Source of the DNA: Nocardia sp. NBC_01327
Lineage (GTDB): Bacteria > Actinomycetota > Actinomycetes > Mycobacteriales > Mycobacteriaceae
Direction of reading: 5' to 3'
Length of the DNA stretch: 64,000 nucleotides
Assembly: GCF_035958815.1 (NCBI RefSeq)
Contig: NZ_CP108383.1
Span: forward strand, 3,224,001-3,288,000
Shown: piece after piece, positions 34,886-43,381 of the stretch
Numbering within the stretch: the first letter of the stretch is position 1
Layout of the letters: each line of letters starts with the position of its first letter
Program-made: the position numbers and the translations under genes
The notes under the pieces: generated by a model
Database searches by the model: none
Told to the model about the DNA's origin: nothing
The model's input: only the letters and a program-made list of their open reading frames with translations

Positions 34886-35454
34886 TGCCAACGACCGGCG
34901 TGCTCGCCGAAGGCTACAACATCACCTTCGACTGGCCCGTCTTCTTCAGTCAGCTATTCGGTTTCGTCGTTATCATCTGGCTTTTCGTGAAATACCTTCT
35001 CCCCTTCGTGAAGAAGACGATGAACAAGGCACAGGACACCATCAGGCGGCAGCTCGAAGAGAGCGAAGCGGCAGCGGAGCGTTTGACCGCGGCCAAAACC
35101 GCCTACGACAGCGCGGTCGCCGAGGCGCAGGCCGAACTCGAGCGCATGCGCGAGGAAGCCCGCGCCGACGCCGATCGCATCATTGCGCAGATGCGTGAGG
35201 CGGCTACCGCGGAGGTCGAACGTGTCCGCCGTGTCGGCCGCGATCAGATCCTGCAGTTCCGCAGGCAGATGATGCGCGATCTGGAGGCCGACCTGTCGGC
35301 CGCCATGCTCGCCCTCACCGAGGAAAAGGTGCGCGAGCAGGTCGGCACACCGCAGGCCCGATCCGAGAGCATCGAGCGTTTCCTCGACGATCTCGAAATG
35401 CTGGCCAATTCAGCTCCGGCCGCGCGGCAGCAGCCGCAGACCGGTGCGAACTGA
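34885..35454 (+). CDS. Second b-type subunit: b half of the b-delta fusion, delta domain missing
   Basis: A 189-residue protein with a membrane helix (~19-41, FFSQLFGFVVIIWLFVKYLLP) and a coiled coil. It follows the N-terminal part of mycobacterial AtpH, where b is fused to delta in one ~446-residue chain. Conserved SIERFLDDLEML (~162-173) corresponds to the AtpH region joining b to delta; the protein then ends in a short polar tail (AARQQPQTGAN). So delta, which anchors F1 to the stator, is absent by clean termination, not a frameshift inside b. Last gene of the operon. Confidence 0.85.
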   Translation: MPTTGVLAEGYNITFDWPVFFSQLFGFVVIIWLFVKYLLPFVKKTMNKAQDTIRRQLEESEAAAERLTAAKTAYDSAVAEAQAELERMREEARADADRIIAQMREAATAEVERVRRVGRDQILQFRRQMMRDLEADLSAAMLALTEEKVREQVGTPQARSESIERFLDDLEMLANSAPAARQQPQTGAN

Positions 35455-35461
35455 CACCAGC

Positions 35462-36202
35462 TCAGGCAGGTTCCCGGCCGGTCAGACAATAGGTCTGACC
35501 GGCCGGATCTGTCATGACCAGCCACCGGCTGCCCCGCTCGATCCGCCGCGCGCCCAGCGTTTCGTGCCAGTCGGCGGTGGCCTCGATATCGGTGCAGGCC
35601 AGATCCAGATGCGCGGCGGTGGGCCGGTCCTCGCCGAGCCGCTGCAGCAGTAGGTCGATCGGCACGCCCGGCCGGGCGGACAGGCGGGCGAATTCCGGCA
35701 GACTGCCGGGCCGCCAGGCCCAGCCGGTCAGATCGGCCCAGAAGCGCGCCTCGATGCCGTAGTCGGAGGCGCCGATATCCAGGCAGACCTGATCCAGTCG
35801 GCTGCGCCCGCCCGCCGGTCCGGTGACCGTGGGCGCGAGGGCGCCGGCGCCGTCGCGAAAAGGCGTGAAGCAGAAGGTCATTCCGTGCGGAGACCGCAGG
35901 ACGGAGTAGCCGATGCGCTCGGTCAGAATGTAATCCCCGACCAGCGTGGCGCCGAGTCGTACCGCGCGCTCGGTGGCCTCCACGACATCGTCGACGTCGA
36001 GATCGAGGTGCACGCGCGATTCGCCGTCGATGGTCTGCATTTTCACGGTGGGCGCGCCGTAATCCGGTAGCAGCGTGACGAATTCGTCGTGCTCGCCCCG
36101 GGTGGGCGACAGTGTGGTGCCGGTGACCGTGGTCCAGAATTCGGCGCAGTCCCCGAATTGCGCCGCGGGGCGGTCGATGAAGGCCCAGAGCCACCGAATC
36201 AT
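35462..36202 (-). CDS. Two-domain VOC family (glyoxalase-like) protein
   Basis: A 246-residue protein with two VOC repeats (residues ~1-115 and ~125-240). VHLDLDVDD and AHLDLACTD are the equivalent strands of the two halves, and YSVLRSPHGMTFCFTPF and WLVMTDPAGQTYCLT the ends. The pseudo-duplication is typical of actinobacterial VOC proteins. The ATG at 36202 overlaps the stop of the upstream GlxA-type regulator (ATGA), so this start is firm and the pair forms an operon. Substrate unknown. Confidence 0.85.
   Translation of the reverse strand: MIRWLWAFIDRPAAQFGDCAEFWTTVTGTTLSPTRGEHDEFVTLLPDYGAPTVKMQTIDGESRVHLDLDVDDVVEATERAVRLGATLVGDYILTERIGYSVLRSPHGMTFCFTPFRDGAGALAPTVTGPAGGRSRLDQVCLDIGASDYGIEARFWADLTGWAWRPGSLPEFARLSARPGVPIDLLLQRLGEDRPTAAHLDLACTDIEATADWHETLGARRIERGSRWLVMTDPAGQTYCLTGREPA
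35474..35506. terminator. 14-bp hairpin ending the Fo operon, inside the convergent VOC gene
   Basis: Perfect 14-base arms (35474-35487, 35493-35506) with a 5-base loop, 19 bp after the operon's last stop. It lies within the last codons of the minus-strand VOC gene. It marks a real 3' end, so no F1 genes were intended to follow in this transcript. Confidence 0.8.
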
Positions 36203-37191
36203 GCTGTCTCCCATTGTTCCCGCTTCCATTCTTCGCGAAAGGTCTTGCGATACGCCAGCGGCGGCACGCCCAGTTCGGAGCGCATGTGATGGCGCAGTGA
36301 GGCGGCGGTCCCCATGCCGGCGGCCCGCGCCACCTCGTCGATTGCCAGCCGGGTGGTCTCCAGTAGATGCCGGGCATGCCGCAGTCGCTGCTGCAGTACC
36401 CAGGCGCCGGGCGCCATACCGGTCTCGGCCTTGAAGCGCCGGGTGAAGGTGCGGACACTCATACAGGCGTGCGCGGCAAGGGAATTGAGGTCCAGCTCGC
36501 GGTCGAGATGGTGCAGTGCCCACATGCGGGTCGGCGCGGTGCCCTCGGCGCCCGGTTCGGGCATGGGCTGTTCGATGAACTGGGACTGGCCGCCCTCGCG
36601 CCACGGCGGCACCACGCAGTAGCGGGCCACGCGATTGGCGGCAGCGCTGCCGTGATCGGTGCGGATCAGATGCAGGCACAGATCGATGCCGGACGCGAGA
36701 CCGGCTGCGGTCCAGACGTTTCCGTCCTCGACGAAGAGCAGGTTCTCATCCAGCAGCACAGCCGGATAGAGCGATCGGAACATCTCCGCGAACTGCCAGT
36801 GGGTGGTCGCGCGCCGTCCGTCCAGCAGGCCCGCCGCGCCGAGTACGAAGGCGCCGGTGCAGATCGAGACGATCCGCGCGTCCGGCCGGATCATGGCCAG
36901 TACCGGCGCCAGTTCCGGTGGCAGCACGCCCTGGGTGCGCGGTCCCGATATCCGGGTGCCGGGCACGATCACGGTATCCGCGCGGGCCAGTAGCTCCGGC
37001 CCGCATTCCGGAACGATGGTGAAACCCGTCGTGGTGGCGATACCGCGGGGATGTGCCCCGCAGACGTGCACCTCGTACAGCGGGTCTCCGGCATCGTCGA
37101 CTGCCGAGCCGAGCACCATGGGCGGGATCGTCATATCGAATCCGACAACGGGTTCCAGCGCGAGCACCGCCACCAGATGAGGTGTGGGCAT
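36199..37191 (-). CDS. GlxA family AraC-type regulator with DJ-1/PfpI-like domain
   Basis: A 330-residue regulator. Residues ~5-185 resemble a class I glutamine amidotransferase/DJ-1 domain with SICTGAFVLGAAGLLDGRRATTHW, which keeps the nucleophile-elbow Cys position. Residues ~215-320 are the AraC double HTH (LAAHACMSVRTFTRRFKAETGMAPGAWV then IDEVARAAGMG). ATG at 37191 with GAGAGGGAG upstream. It is co-transcribed with the VOC gene and is its likely activator. Divergent from an MFS carrier gene, which may also be a target. Confidence 0.9.
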   Translation of the reverse strand: MPTPHLVAVLALEPVVGFDMTIPPMVLGSAVDDAGDPLYEVHVCGAHPRGIATTTGFTIVPECGPELLARADTVIVPGTRISGPRTQGVLPPELAPVLAMIRPDARIVSICTGAFVLGAAGLLDGRRATTHWQFAEMFRSLYPAVLLDENLLFVEDGNVWTAAGLASGIDLCLHLIRTDHGSAAANRVARYCVVPPWREGGQSQFIEQPMPEPGAEGTAPTRMWALHHLDRELDLNSLAAHACMSVRTFTRRFKAETGMAPGAWVLQQRLRHARHLLETTRLAIDEVARAAGMGTAASLRHHMRSELGVPPLAYRKTFREEWKREQWETA

Positions 37192-37285
37192 CGGATTCTC
37201 CCTCTCCACTACGTTGGCCAGATCTTGACGCATTGTGTCAGTCAGGCCACTCGTGCGCGAGTGCGAAGTCCGGCACGCTCGAACG

Positions 37286-38833
37286 GTGAGTGAACTGGGT
37301 ACCGATCCCGTCATCGAATTGACCTCCCGCACAGCCGCTTCGCGGGACACCGCAGCAGCGGATGGAGCGGCGGCCGAGCCGCAGCAGGGTGATGTGGCCG
37401 AGCCGCCGTTCGACGGGACTGGCCAAGCGCCGCGGCAATCGGATAGTGCGGTGGCGCAACGGCCGCATGCCGGCGGGGCGTCGGGTCGGAGTGCCGACTT
37501 CGGAGCGGCACGGCCGGTGGAATCAGTACTCGGTGCGCCGAAACCGTCCTGGGGGATGGCAGGCGGCAGAGTGCATCCGGCGTGGATTGTCGCGGCTGTT
37601 GGATTCGTCGCGCTGATCGGCGCGGCCGCCTTCCGCTCGGTGCCCGGTGTGCTCATGGAGCCGCTGCACGACGAATTCGGCTGGTCGCACGGGACCATCG
37701 GTGCGGCGGTTTCGGTGAATGTGCTGCTCTACGGGCTGATTTCGCCGTTCGCGGCGGCGCTCATGGACAGGTTCGGGATTCGCCGGGTGGTGGCGAGCGC
37801 GCTGCTGCTCATTGCCGCGGGCAGCGGGCTCACCGTGTTCATGACGCAGCCGTGGCAGCTGGTGGCCACCTGGGGGCTGCTGGTGGGCATCGGTACCGGG
37901 TCCATGTCCATGCCGTTCGTCGCCACCATCACCGGCCGCTGGTTCGTGCGCCAGCGCGGGCTGGTGACCGGTGTGCTCACCGCCGCGGGTGCTGCCGGGC
38001 AACTGGTCTTCCTGCCGCTGATCGCGCGGCTCGCCGGCGATCACGGCTGGCGCACACCGGCTTTGCTGGTGGCGGGCGCCGCGCTGGTGGTGGTGCCGCT
38101 GGTGCTGCTGTTCATTCGCGACTTCCCGAGTGATGTGGGCGTCACCGCGTACGGCGCCGAGCCGGGCAGTGCGGTCGGTGTGCGCACCGCGCCCGTGGGC
38201 GGCGCCGGACGGGCGCTCAGCGTGTTGTTCACCGTGGTGCGCAAGCCCGTATTCTGGTTGCTGGCAGGCGGTTTCGCTATCTGCGGTGCATCCACCAATG
38301 GTTTGGTCGGCACGCATTTTGTCAGTGCCGCGCACGATCACGGTATGCCCGCCACCACGGCCGCCGGGCTGCTCGCGCTGGTCGGGCTGTTCGATGTGGC
38401 GGGGACCATTGCCTCGGGCTGGTTCACCGATCGGGTCGACTCGCGGTATCTGCTGGTGGCGTACTTCTCCCTGCGCGGGGTGTCGCTGCTGATCCTGCCC
38501 AATCTGTTCGGGCCCGATGTGCAGCCGAGCATGTGGGCATTCGTGGTCTTCTACGGCCTGGACTGGATCGCCACCGTGCCGCCCACGGTCGCCCTGTGCC
38601 GCGAGCACTTCGGTGCGGACGGACCGGTCGCCTTCGGCTGGGTCTTCGCCTCGCATCAGGTCGGTGCGGCGATCGCGGCCGTCGGCGCGGGCATCATCCG
38701 GGACGTGCAGGGCAGCTACACCCTGGCCTGGTACATCGCGGGCGGGCTGTGCGGATTCGCCGCGCTCATGTCGGCGAGTATCCGGCGTAAGCGGGTGGAG
38801 CCGTCAGCCGTCGATGGCATTGTGCGGGCGTGA
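37286..38833 (+). CDS. MFS transporter, MCT/oxalate-formate antiporter-like
   Basis: About 515 residues from a GTG at 37286; the start is uncertain because the first ~80 residues are low-complexity Ala/Gln/Asp-rich and could be read from several codons. Twelve membrane helices follow, from HPAWIVAAVGFVALIGAAAF. Motifs GVLMEPLHDEFGWSHGTIGAAVS and LMDRFGIRRV match the monocarboxylate porter group. Likely carries an organic acid across the inner membrane. Its last 30 bp overlap the convergent DUF3099 gene. Divergent from the GlxA/VOC operon. Confidence 0.85.
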   Translation: MSELGTDPVIELTSRTAASRDTAAADGAAAEPQQGDVAEPPFDGTGQAPRQSDSAVAQRPHAGGASGRSADFGAARPVESVLGAPKPSWGMAGGRVHPAWIVAAVGFVALIGAAAFRSVPGVLMEPLHDEFGWSHGTIGAAVSVNVLLYGLISPFAAALMDRFGIRRVVASALLLIAAGSGLTVFMTQPWQLVATWGLLVGIGTGSMSMPFVATITGRWFVRQRGLVTGVLTAAGAAGQLVFLPLIARLAGDHGWRTPALLVAGAALVVVPLVLLFIRDFPSDVGVTAYGAEPGSAVGVRTAPVGGAGRALSVLFTVVRKPVFWLLAGGFAICGASTNGLVGTHFVSAAHDHGMPATTAAGLLALVGLFDVAGTIASGWFTDRVDSRYLLVAYFSLRGVSLLILPNLFGPDVQPSMWAFVVFYGLDWIATVPPTVALCREHFGADGPVAFGWVFASHQVGAAIAAVGAGIIRDVQGSYTLAWYIAGGLCGFAALMSASIRRKRVEPSAVDGIVRA

Positions 38834-39241
38834 GTCGAGGGCCTTCTGATTGCGCCGGCCGTCCCAGCGGCTGGGCTCGTCCTTGCTGCGCGGGGGCCGG
38901 TCATTGGCGCCGAGCACCGCGATCCACGGCAGCGGAATGGAGACGCCGATGATCAGCAGTGAGATGACCCAGTTGCCCCAGATGCTGTAGGCGACGGCGG
39001 AGAGCACCAGGCAGGGAATGCGGAAGGCCATGATGATCGTGTACCGGCGGACCCGATTGTGATGCTGCTGTTCCAGTGAGACCGCGGCCTCGGTGATCAG
39101 CGTGGGCTGTTCCTTCTCACCTCGGAAGAAGCCCGCGGGCTTGCGCTCCGGCATGGGATTCGAACCGGCTGGACGGAATTCGACCTCGGGGCGATCATCG
39201 CCGCCGCCGACGCCGGCGTCTGAATCCCCATCACGCTGCAT
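38804..39241 (-). CDS. DUF3099 family membrane protein
   Basis: A 145-residue protein with a hydrophilic N-terminus and two membrane helices (~70-110; RRYTIIMAFRIPCLVLSAVAY, WVISLLIIGVSIPLPWIAVL). Conserved ITEAAVSLEQQHHNRVRRY precedes them. Homologue of the gene next to sigB in Mycobacterium (Rv2709, recalled). Function unknown. The ATG at 39241 is chosen; an internal ATG (MPERKP) is possible. Overlaps the convergent MFS gene by 30 bp. Confidence 0.85.
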   Translation of the reverse strand: MQRDGDSDAGVGGGDDRPEVEFRPAGSNPMPERKPAGFFRGEKEQPTLITEAAVSLEQQHHNRVRRYTIIMAFRIPCLVLSAVAYSIWGNWVISLLIIGVSIPLPWIAVLGANDRPPRSKDEPSRWDGRRNQKALDSRPHNAIDG

Positions 39242-39318
39242 ACCTCGAGTCTTGCACTACCGCCCGTCGAATGCACATGTCGGTTGCCTCGCCCGCCAGG
39301 CCTGGCATCATGGAGTGC

Positions 39319-39552
39319 GTGAGCACAGACACCCTGGTACGTCCGGAGACGACCACAGACGAGTCGACGGACAACGACACCCCCAAATTCTTCCACTACG
39401 TGAAGAAGAACAAGATCGCCGAAAGCGCCGTCATGGGCACCTTCGTGCAGGCCCTGTGCGGCGAGGTCTTCCCGGTGACCCGCTCCGCCAAGCCCGGCTC
39501 CCCGGTCTGCGAGGAGTGCAAGCGTGTGTACGAAATGATGAAGAAGGACTAG
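39319..39552 (+). CDS. DUF3039 family protein, putative zinc-binding
   Basis: A 77-residue protein. FFHYVKKNKIAESAVMGT is the family signature; it ends with ALCGEVFPVTR and PVCEECKRVY, so a His plus three Cys (C, then CxxC) could form a zinc knuckle. The GTG at 39319 gives MSTDTLVRPE; an ATG at 39310 is the alternative. Its homologue lies near sigB in Mycobacterium (Rv2708c, recalled). Divergent from DUF3099. Confidence 0.85.
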   Translation: MSTDTLVRPETTTDESTDNDTPKFFHYVKKNKIAESAVMGTFVQALCGEVFPVTRSAKPGSPVCEECKRVYEMMKKD

Positions 39553-39883
39553 TTCCGCTTCGTCGTCATCGGCTATCGAGGGTCGCTGGATACCCTCGAT
39601 GCCGATTCTTTGCTGTCGCGAAGTTTCAGCGCGTGCCCGCCAAGGGTTCCCATGCGGCGATGGCGGCACTTGCATACCGCGGCACAGGTCCGCGAGGAAT
39701 ACCTGAACGTCTGCACCTACGCACCGGGCCGATCCCCGACTTCTCGGAAGCGCCCTACTCCTCGGCCCTGACCGACTCGCTGTACTTCACGGTGGCTCTC
39801 CCGGTGAACTGCGCCGCGCAAAGCTGGAGCCTAAACCGCAGTGGTCCAACACTTTTCGGTGTCCGCGAGAAACTGCTGTGAGG
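39553..39883. other. 331-bp gap with one hairpin, no recognised gene
   Basis: Starts with the DUF3039 terminator (39575-39600). The rest is GC-typical, with an open plus frame to 39881 that shows no recognisable family and no start signal. It could be decayed sequence at the edge of the accessory block. Converges on a TetR gene. Confidence 0.5.
39575..39600 (+). terminator. Hairpin after DUF3039
   Basis: ATCGAGGGT (39575-39583) and ACCCTCGAT (39592-39600), 9-bp stem with an 8-base loop, 23 bp after the DUF3039 stop, then a T-containing stretch (GATTCTTT). Confidence 0.65.
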
Positions 39884-40459
39884 TCAGGTGTGGTGCAGGA
39901 GGGGGAGGAAGATCGTGTCGACGATTTCTTCGAGGACGTGGTCGGGGGCGGGGGCGAAGGTGGTGACGAATTCGTTGCGGAGTAGGTCGAAGGGGAGGGA
40001 TTTGATGCGGTCGGTGAGGTGTTCGGGGGTGAGTTCGCCGCGGGCGGCGGCGCGGTCGAAGAGGACGTCTACGGCTTCCTGTCGGCCGGTGGCGAGGGGG
40101 TCGCGCAGATCGCTGGGGTTGATTCCGGTCTCCTGGTAGTAGCTGGCCAGCTGCACGCTCATGACGAGGAAGAGTTGGACGCGGGTGGCGTTGATCTCGC
40201 GCATGAGGGTGAGGACGTCGCCGCGCAGGCTGCCGGTGTCGGGGACGTCGAGGCGGGACTTGCGCAGGATGTGGGCGATCGTGGCCCGGATGAGTTCATT
40301 GCGATCGGCCCAGCGGCGGTAGAGAACGGAAGGGCTGGTGCCTGCGCGTTTGACGACGGCGTCCACGGTGAATCTGGCGTAGCCGTGATCGCTGAGCTCG
40401 TCCCAGGCCGCGTCGAGAAGCGCCTGCTCCAATTCGGCTCCGCGCCGTCGCTCGGGCAT
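39884..40459 (-). CDS. TetR family regulator of the downstream DHA2 exporter
   Basis: A 191-residue TetR protein: HTH at ~10-58 (FTVDAVVKRAGTSPSVLYRRW) and a C-terminal TetR_C_16-like domain. ATG at 40459, AAAGGAG upstream. It is divergent from the DHA2 exporter gene. The leaders of the two genes carry mirror-image ATAAGATAGAC elements (40485-40529), the evident binding sites. DNA here is G/C-biased in runs (many GG-T-G tracts) unlike neighbours, which may reflect recent transfer. Confidence 0.9.
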   Translation of the reverse strand: MPERRRGAELEQALLDAAWDELSDHGYARFTVDAVVKRAGTSPSVLYRRWADRNELIRATIAHILRKSRLDVPDTGSLRGDVLTLMREINATRVQLFLVMSVQLASYYQETGINPSDLRDPLATGRQEAVDVLFDRAAARGELTPEHLTDRIKSLPFDLLRNEFVTTFAPAPDHVLEEIVDTIFLPLLHHT

Positions 40460-40484
40460 CGATGATTCTCCTTTAGAGAGGGTT

Positions 40485-40529
40485 GTCTATCTTATCGTAG
40501 CGCGGTACTGTGGCAGAAATAAGATAGAC
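40485..40529. promoter_or_regulatory. Mirror-image operator/leader elements between TetR and DHA2 genes
   Basis: GTCTATCTTAT (40485-40495) and ATAAGATAGAC (40519-40529) are perfect inverted copies 23 bases apart. Each is followed, in the direction of its own gene, by a similar CTCT...AAGGAG leader, so both genes share one 5' leader design. Half-sites for a TetR dimer each or for one large complex. Confidence 0.7.
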
Positions 40530-40550
40530 GTCTCTACCTTAAGGAGCCAC

Positions 40551-42023
40551 GTGAACGCCCGCGCTGTCCCACCGCCACCTCTCCCCGCAGAGTCCGATCG
40601 CCTCGACCCGGCCCTGCGGCGCCTGACCTTCACCCTGATCATCGGCGCGCTCGCCGTCATCTTCGACACCACGATCATGAGCGTCGCCATCAACAGCCTC
40701 GCCGGGCAGATGCATGCCTCGCTCGGCACCATCCAGTGGGTGAGCACCGCTTATCTGCTGGCCCTGGCCGCCACCATGCCGGCGGTCGGATGGGCGCAGT
40801 CGGTCCTGGGCGGCAAACGCCTGTGGATCGCCGCCCTGGGAATGTTCTTCCTCGGGTCACTGCTGTGCGCTGCGGCCTGGAATGTCCCGAGCCTCATCGC
40901 TTTTCGCGTCGTTCAGGGCATCGGCGGCGGCATCATGATGGTGCTGATGACCACGCTGATCATGCAGGCCGCCAAGGACCGCAGCATCGGCAAGGTCATG
41001 TCACTGATCACCGTCCCCACCGCCTTGGGTCCGGTCCTCGGCCCGGTGCTGGGCGGCATCATTCTGCACCTGGGCGACTGGCGCTGGATCTTCCTGTTCA
41101 ATGTGCCGTTCTGTGTCGTCGGCGGCTACCTGGCCCTGCGCAACCTCCCCGAGGACAGTCCCCGCCCCGGCTCCCGCCTGGATGTTGTTGGCATGCTGCT
41201 GCTTTCGCCCGGCATCGCCGCTGTCATCTTCGGCCTCACCCAGCTCGGTGGATCCGCTGGATTCGCGAGCCTCGAGGTAGCGCTGCCGCTGATCGCCGGG
41301 CTGGCCCTGCTCGCCGGATATGTCGGCTGGGCGCTGCGGCGCGGATCGGACGCCCTGATCAATATCCGGCTCTTCCGTCACCGCTCGCTCGCCGCGTCGT
41401 CGGCGCTGGTCTTCCTGACCGGCGGCGCGCTGTACGGAACCATGCTGCTGCTTCCGCTGTACTGGCAGCAGGTGCGTGGTGAGGACGCCCTCGGCGCGGC
41501 GCTGCTGCTCATCCCGCAGGGCCTGGGCACCCTCGTCTCCCGCTCGCTGGCGGGCCGGTACATGGATCGCTTCGGGGCGCGCCCGGTCGCCATCGTCGCC
41601 TTCGTCCTCACCTGCGCGGCCACCGTGCCGTTCTGCTTCGTCACCGCGAGTACGAGCGATATCGCCCTGATGGCAGTGCTTTTCGTGCGCGGCGCCGGAT
41701 TGGGCGCGGCCATGATCACACTGATGGGCGGCGCCTTCGTCGGACTGCGGCCGGAGGAGATCCCGCAGGGTTCCAGCATCAGCCGCGTCGCCCAGCAGAT
41801 CGGCGGCTCCGCGGGGACCGCTGTGCTCGCAATGATCCTGCAGCGCACCGCAGCCGGCGCCCACACTCCGGCGGCCCTGGCCTCGGGTTTCGGTCACGCC
41901 TTCTGGTGGGCTACCGCGTTCACGATCGCGGCTGTCCCGCTCTGCCTGCTGCTTCCGGGCCGAGCCGCCCTGCCGGCGCAGGACCGGACCGCCGCACCTG
42001 ATGCGGAGCCCGTCGAAGTCTGA
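40551..42023 (+). CDS. DHA2 family MFS exporter
   Basis: A 490-residue 14-TM exporter. GTG at 40551 with AAGGAG upstream. Motifs: FDTTIMSVAINSLAGQM at TM1, QWVSTAYLLALAATMPAVGW at TM2 and GPVLGPVLGGIILHLGDWRWIFLFNVP (motif C with the GW-R-W-I-F turn). Proton-driven efflux of a drug or metabolite, inner membrane. Under control of the divergent TetR. Distinct from the pump at 22015-23544, so the window has two DHA2/TetR pairs. Confidence 0.92.
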   Translation: MNARAVPPPPLPAESDRLDPALRRLTFTLIIGALAVIFDTTIMSVAINSLAGQMHASLGTIQWVSTAYLLALAATMPAVGWAQSVLGGKRLWIAALGMFFLGSLLCAAAWNVPSLIAFRVVQGIGGGIMMVLMTTLIMQAAKDRSIGKVMSLITVPTALGPVLGPVLGGIILHLGDWRWIFLFNVPFCVVGGYLALRNLPEDSPRPGSRLDVVGMLLLSPGIAAVIFGLTQLGGSAGFASLEVALPLIAGLALLAGYVGWALRRGSDALINIRLFRHRSLAASSALVFLTGGALYGTMLLLPLYWQQVRGEDALGAALLLIPQGLGTLVSRSLAGRYMDRFGARPVAIVAFVLTCAATVPFCFVTASTSDIALMAVLFVRGAGLGAAMITLMGGAFVGLRPEEIPQGSSISRVAQQIGGSAGTAVLAMILQRTAAGAHTPAALASGFGHAFWWATAFTIAAVPLCLLLPGRAALPAQDRTAAPDAEPVEV

Positions 42024-42040
42024 GATCGATGCCTTCGTGA

Positions 42041-42058
42041 TATGACTGCTTTGTCATA
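42041..42058. promoter_or_regulatory. Inverted repeat upstream of the LLM oxidoreductase
   Basis: TATGAC, six bases, GTCATA, in the 79-bp gap after the exporter gene. Could be an operator or weak terminator; 6-bp arms. Confidence 0.4.
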
Positions 42059-42102
42059 AGTCCAGGTAGTAGCCCATGACAACTTCTCGGGAAGGTGACA
42101 TC

Positions 42103-43011
42103 GTGACCTCGGACAAAGTCCTCTTCGGCCTGAACCTCGAGACCGGCGTCGACCAGGTGAGCGAGATCCTCAGCCACGCCCGCACCGCCGACGATGCGGG
42201 TCTGGATCTGGTCAGTATCTCCGACCACCCCTACTTCGCCGACCGCATCGACGCCTACGCCACGCTGGCGTTCGTTCTGGGTGCGACCCGGAATGTCACC
42301 GCGGCGACGATCATGACAAATCTGTTGAGCCGCCCGGCTCCGATTCTCGCCCGGACCGTCACGGGACTGTCGACGATCTCGGGTGGTCGTTTCGTGCTCG
42401 GAATCGGTGCCGGTGGCCTGTGGGATGAGATTGTCGCCCTTGGTGTTCCGCGTCTGTCGCCGGCGGACCGGGTGCGCGCGCTGGAGGAGGCGATCACCGT
42501 GGTGCGGGCCCTCTCCGGCGGTGGTGAACCGGTCACTTTCGACGGCGAGTTCTATCAGATCGCCGACCTGATGCCGGCGGCCGCACCGCCGCCACCGATC
42601 TGGGTCGGAGCGCTCGGCCCGAAGATGCTGGCGGTCACCGGCCGCCACGCGGACGGCTGGATACCGGGACACCTCGCAGATTGGCGCAGCCCGGAGGTCG
42701 CTCGGGCACGCCCGATCATCGACGAAGCGGCGGCATCGGCCGGGAGGAGTCCTGCTGATATCGCGACCATCTACAACGTGTCGGGTCGGATCGGCCGGGA
42801 AACACTGTCGCAGACCCGCGACGAGGACGGCCGCTGGCTCGGTGGCTCGGTCGCGCAGTGGGTGGAGGAATTGACCTTCGCCGTACACGAACACCGCGCC
42901 GCGGCCTTCGTCTATCTGCAGGCTCCGGGCGAAATCATCAGCGACACAATAGTGAACCTCTGGGCACATGAGGTCGTACCGGCGGTGCGCGAGGCAACCG
43001 CCGCACGCTGA
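42103..43011 (+). CDS. LLM class oxidoreductase, probably F420-dependent
   Basis: About 302 residues, a luciferase-like TIM barrel. Features of the F420-dependent branch: SDHPYF near 40, SGGRFVLGIGAGG near 105, and PPIWVGALGPKMLAVTGRHADGWIPG near 165-185. The GTG at 42103 has GGAAGG seven bases upstream and is preferred to an ATG at 42076. Substrate unknown. It follows the exporter on the same strand, but the inverted repeat between them suggests its own promoter. FMN use is the alternative. Confidence 0.8.
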   Translation: MTSDKVLFGLNLETGVDQVSEILSHARTADDAGLDLVSISDHPYFADRIDAYATLAFVLGATRNVTAATIMTNLLSRPAPILARTVTGLSTISGGRFVLGIGAGGLWDEIVALGVPRLSPADRVRALEEAITVVRALSGGGEPVTFDGEFYQIADLMPAAAPPPPIWVGALGPKMLAVTGRHADGWIPGHLADWRSPEVARARPIIDEAAASAGRSPADIATIYNVSGRIGRETLSQTRDEDGRWLGGSVAQWVEELTFAVHEHRAAAFVYLQAPGEIISDTIVNLWAHEVVPAVREATAAR

Positions 43012-43381
43012 CACGCCACGCGTACCGGTGATGGCACCGGCGCGGAACCGGCAGCGCACATAATGCGCTCATGCATGTGATCGCCGCATGGTGTGGATTC
43101 CTGGGAGCGTGGGTGCTGGTCGCCGGCCCGATTTATCAGGGCGCGATCGAATTGGCCGAATTGGGAAGCAATACATCCGATATCAGGTCGCAGGCGAACA
43201 CGATCGCCCATCCGCGCGTCTCGCCGTGGTGGTGGTTGCTGCCGCCGCGAACGAGTAGGCCGAGCCGAACCGGATGGCCGAATCGGGCTCCTGCGCAGCC
43301 GTTGTGGAGTAGTTTCGCAACACGTTCCAGTTTTGCCGGTGACTCGGGTGAAACGGTGTGGGCAGAAGGGCTGGCGTGGCG
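43012..43381. other. 370-bp gap holding a truncated gene
   Basis: Apart from the remnant at 43071-43249 there is no recognised gene. The DNA from ~43250 to 43381 leads into the GMC oxidoreductase without an obvious promoter. Confidence 0.55.
43071..43249 (+). pseudogene. 5' remnant of a conserved small membrane protein
   Basis: An ATG opens MHVIAAWCGFLGAWVLVAGP followed by IYQGAIELAELG and HPRVSPWWWLLPP. This pattern is the N-terminal half of a small actinobacterial membrane protein family that I recall continuing for another ~70 residues with a second membrane helix. After WWWLLPP the frame becomes Arg/Pro/Ser-rich and unlike the family, and runs into the next gene. So the gene seems truncated by a deletion or recombination near 43249. 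Family recall is the weak point. Confidence 0.45.
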
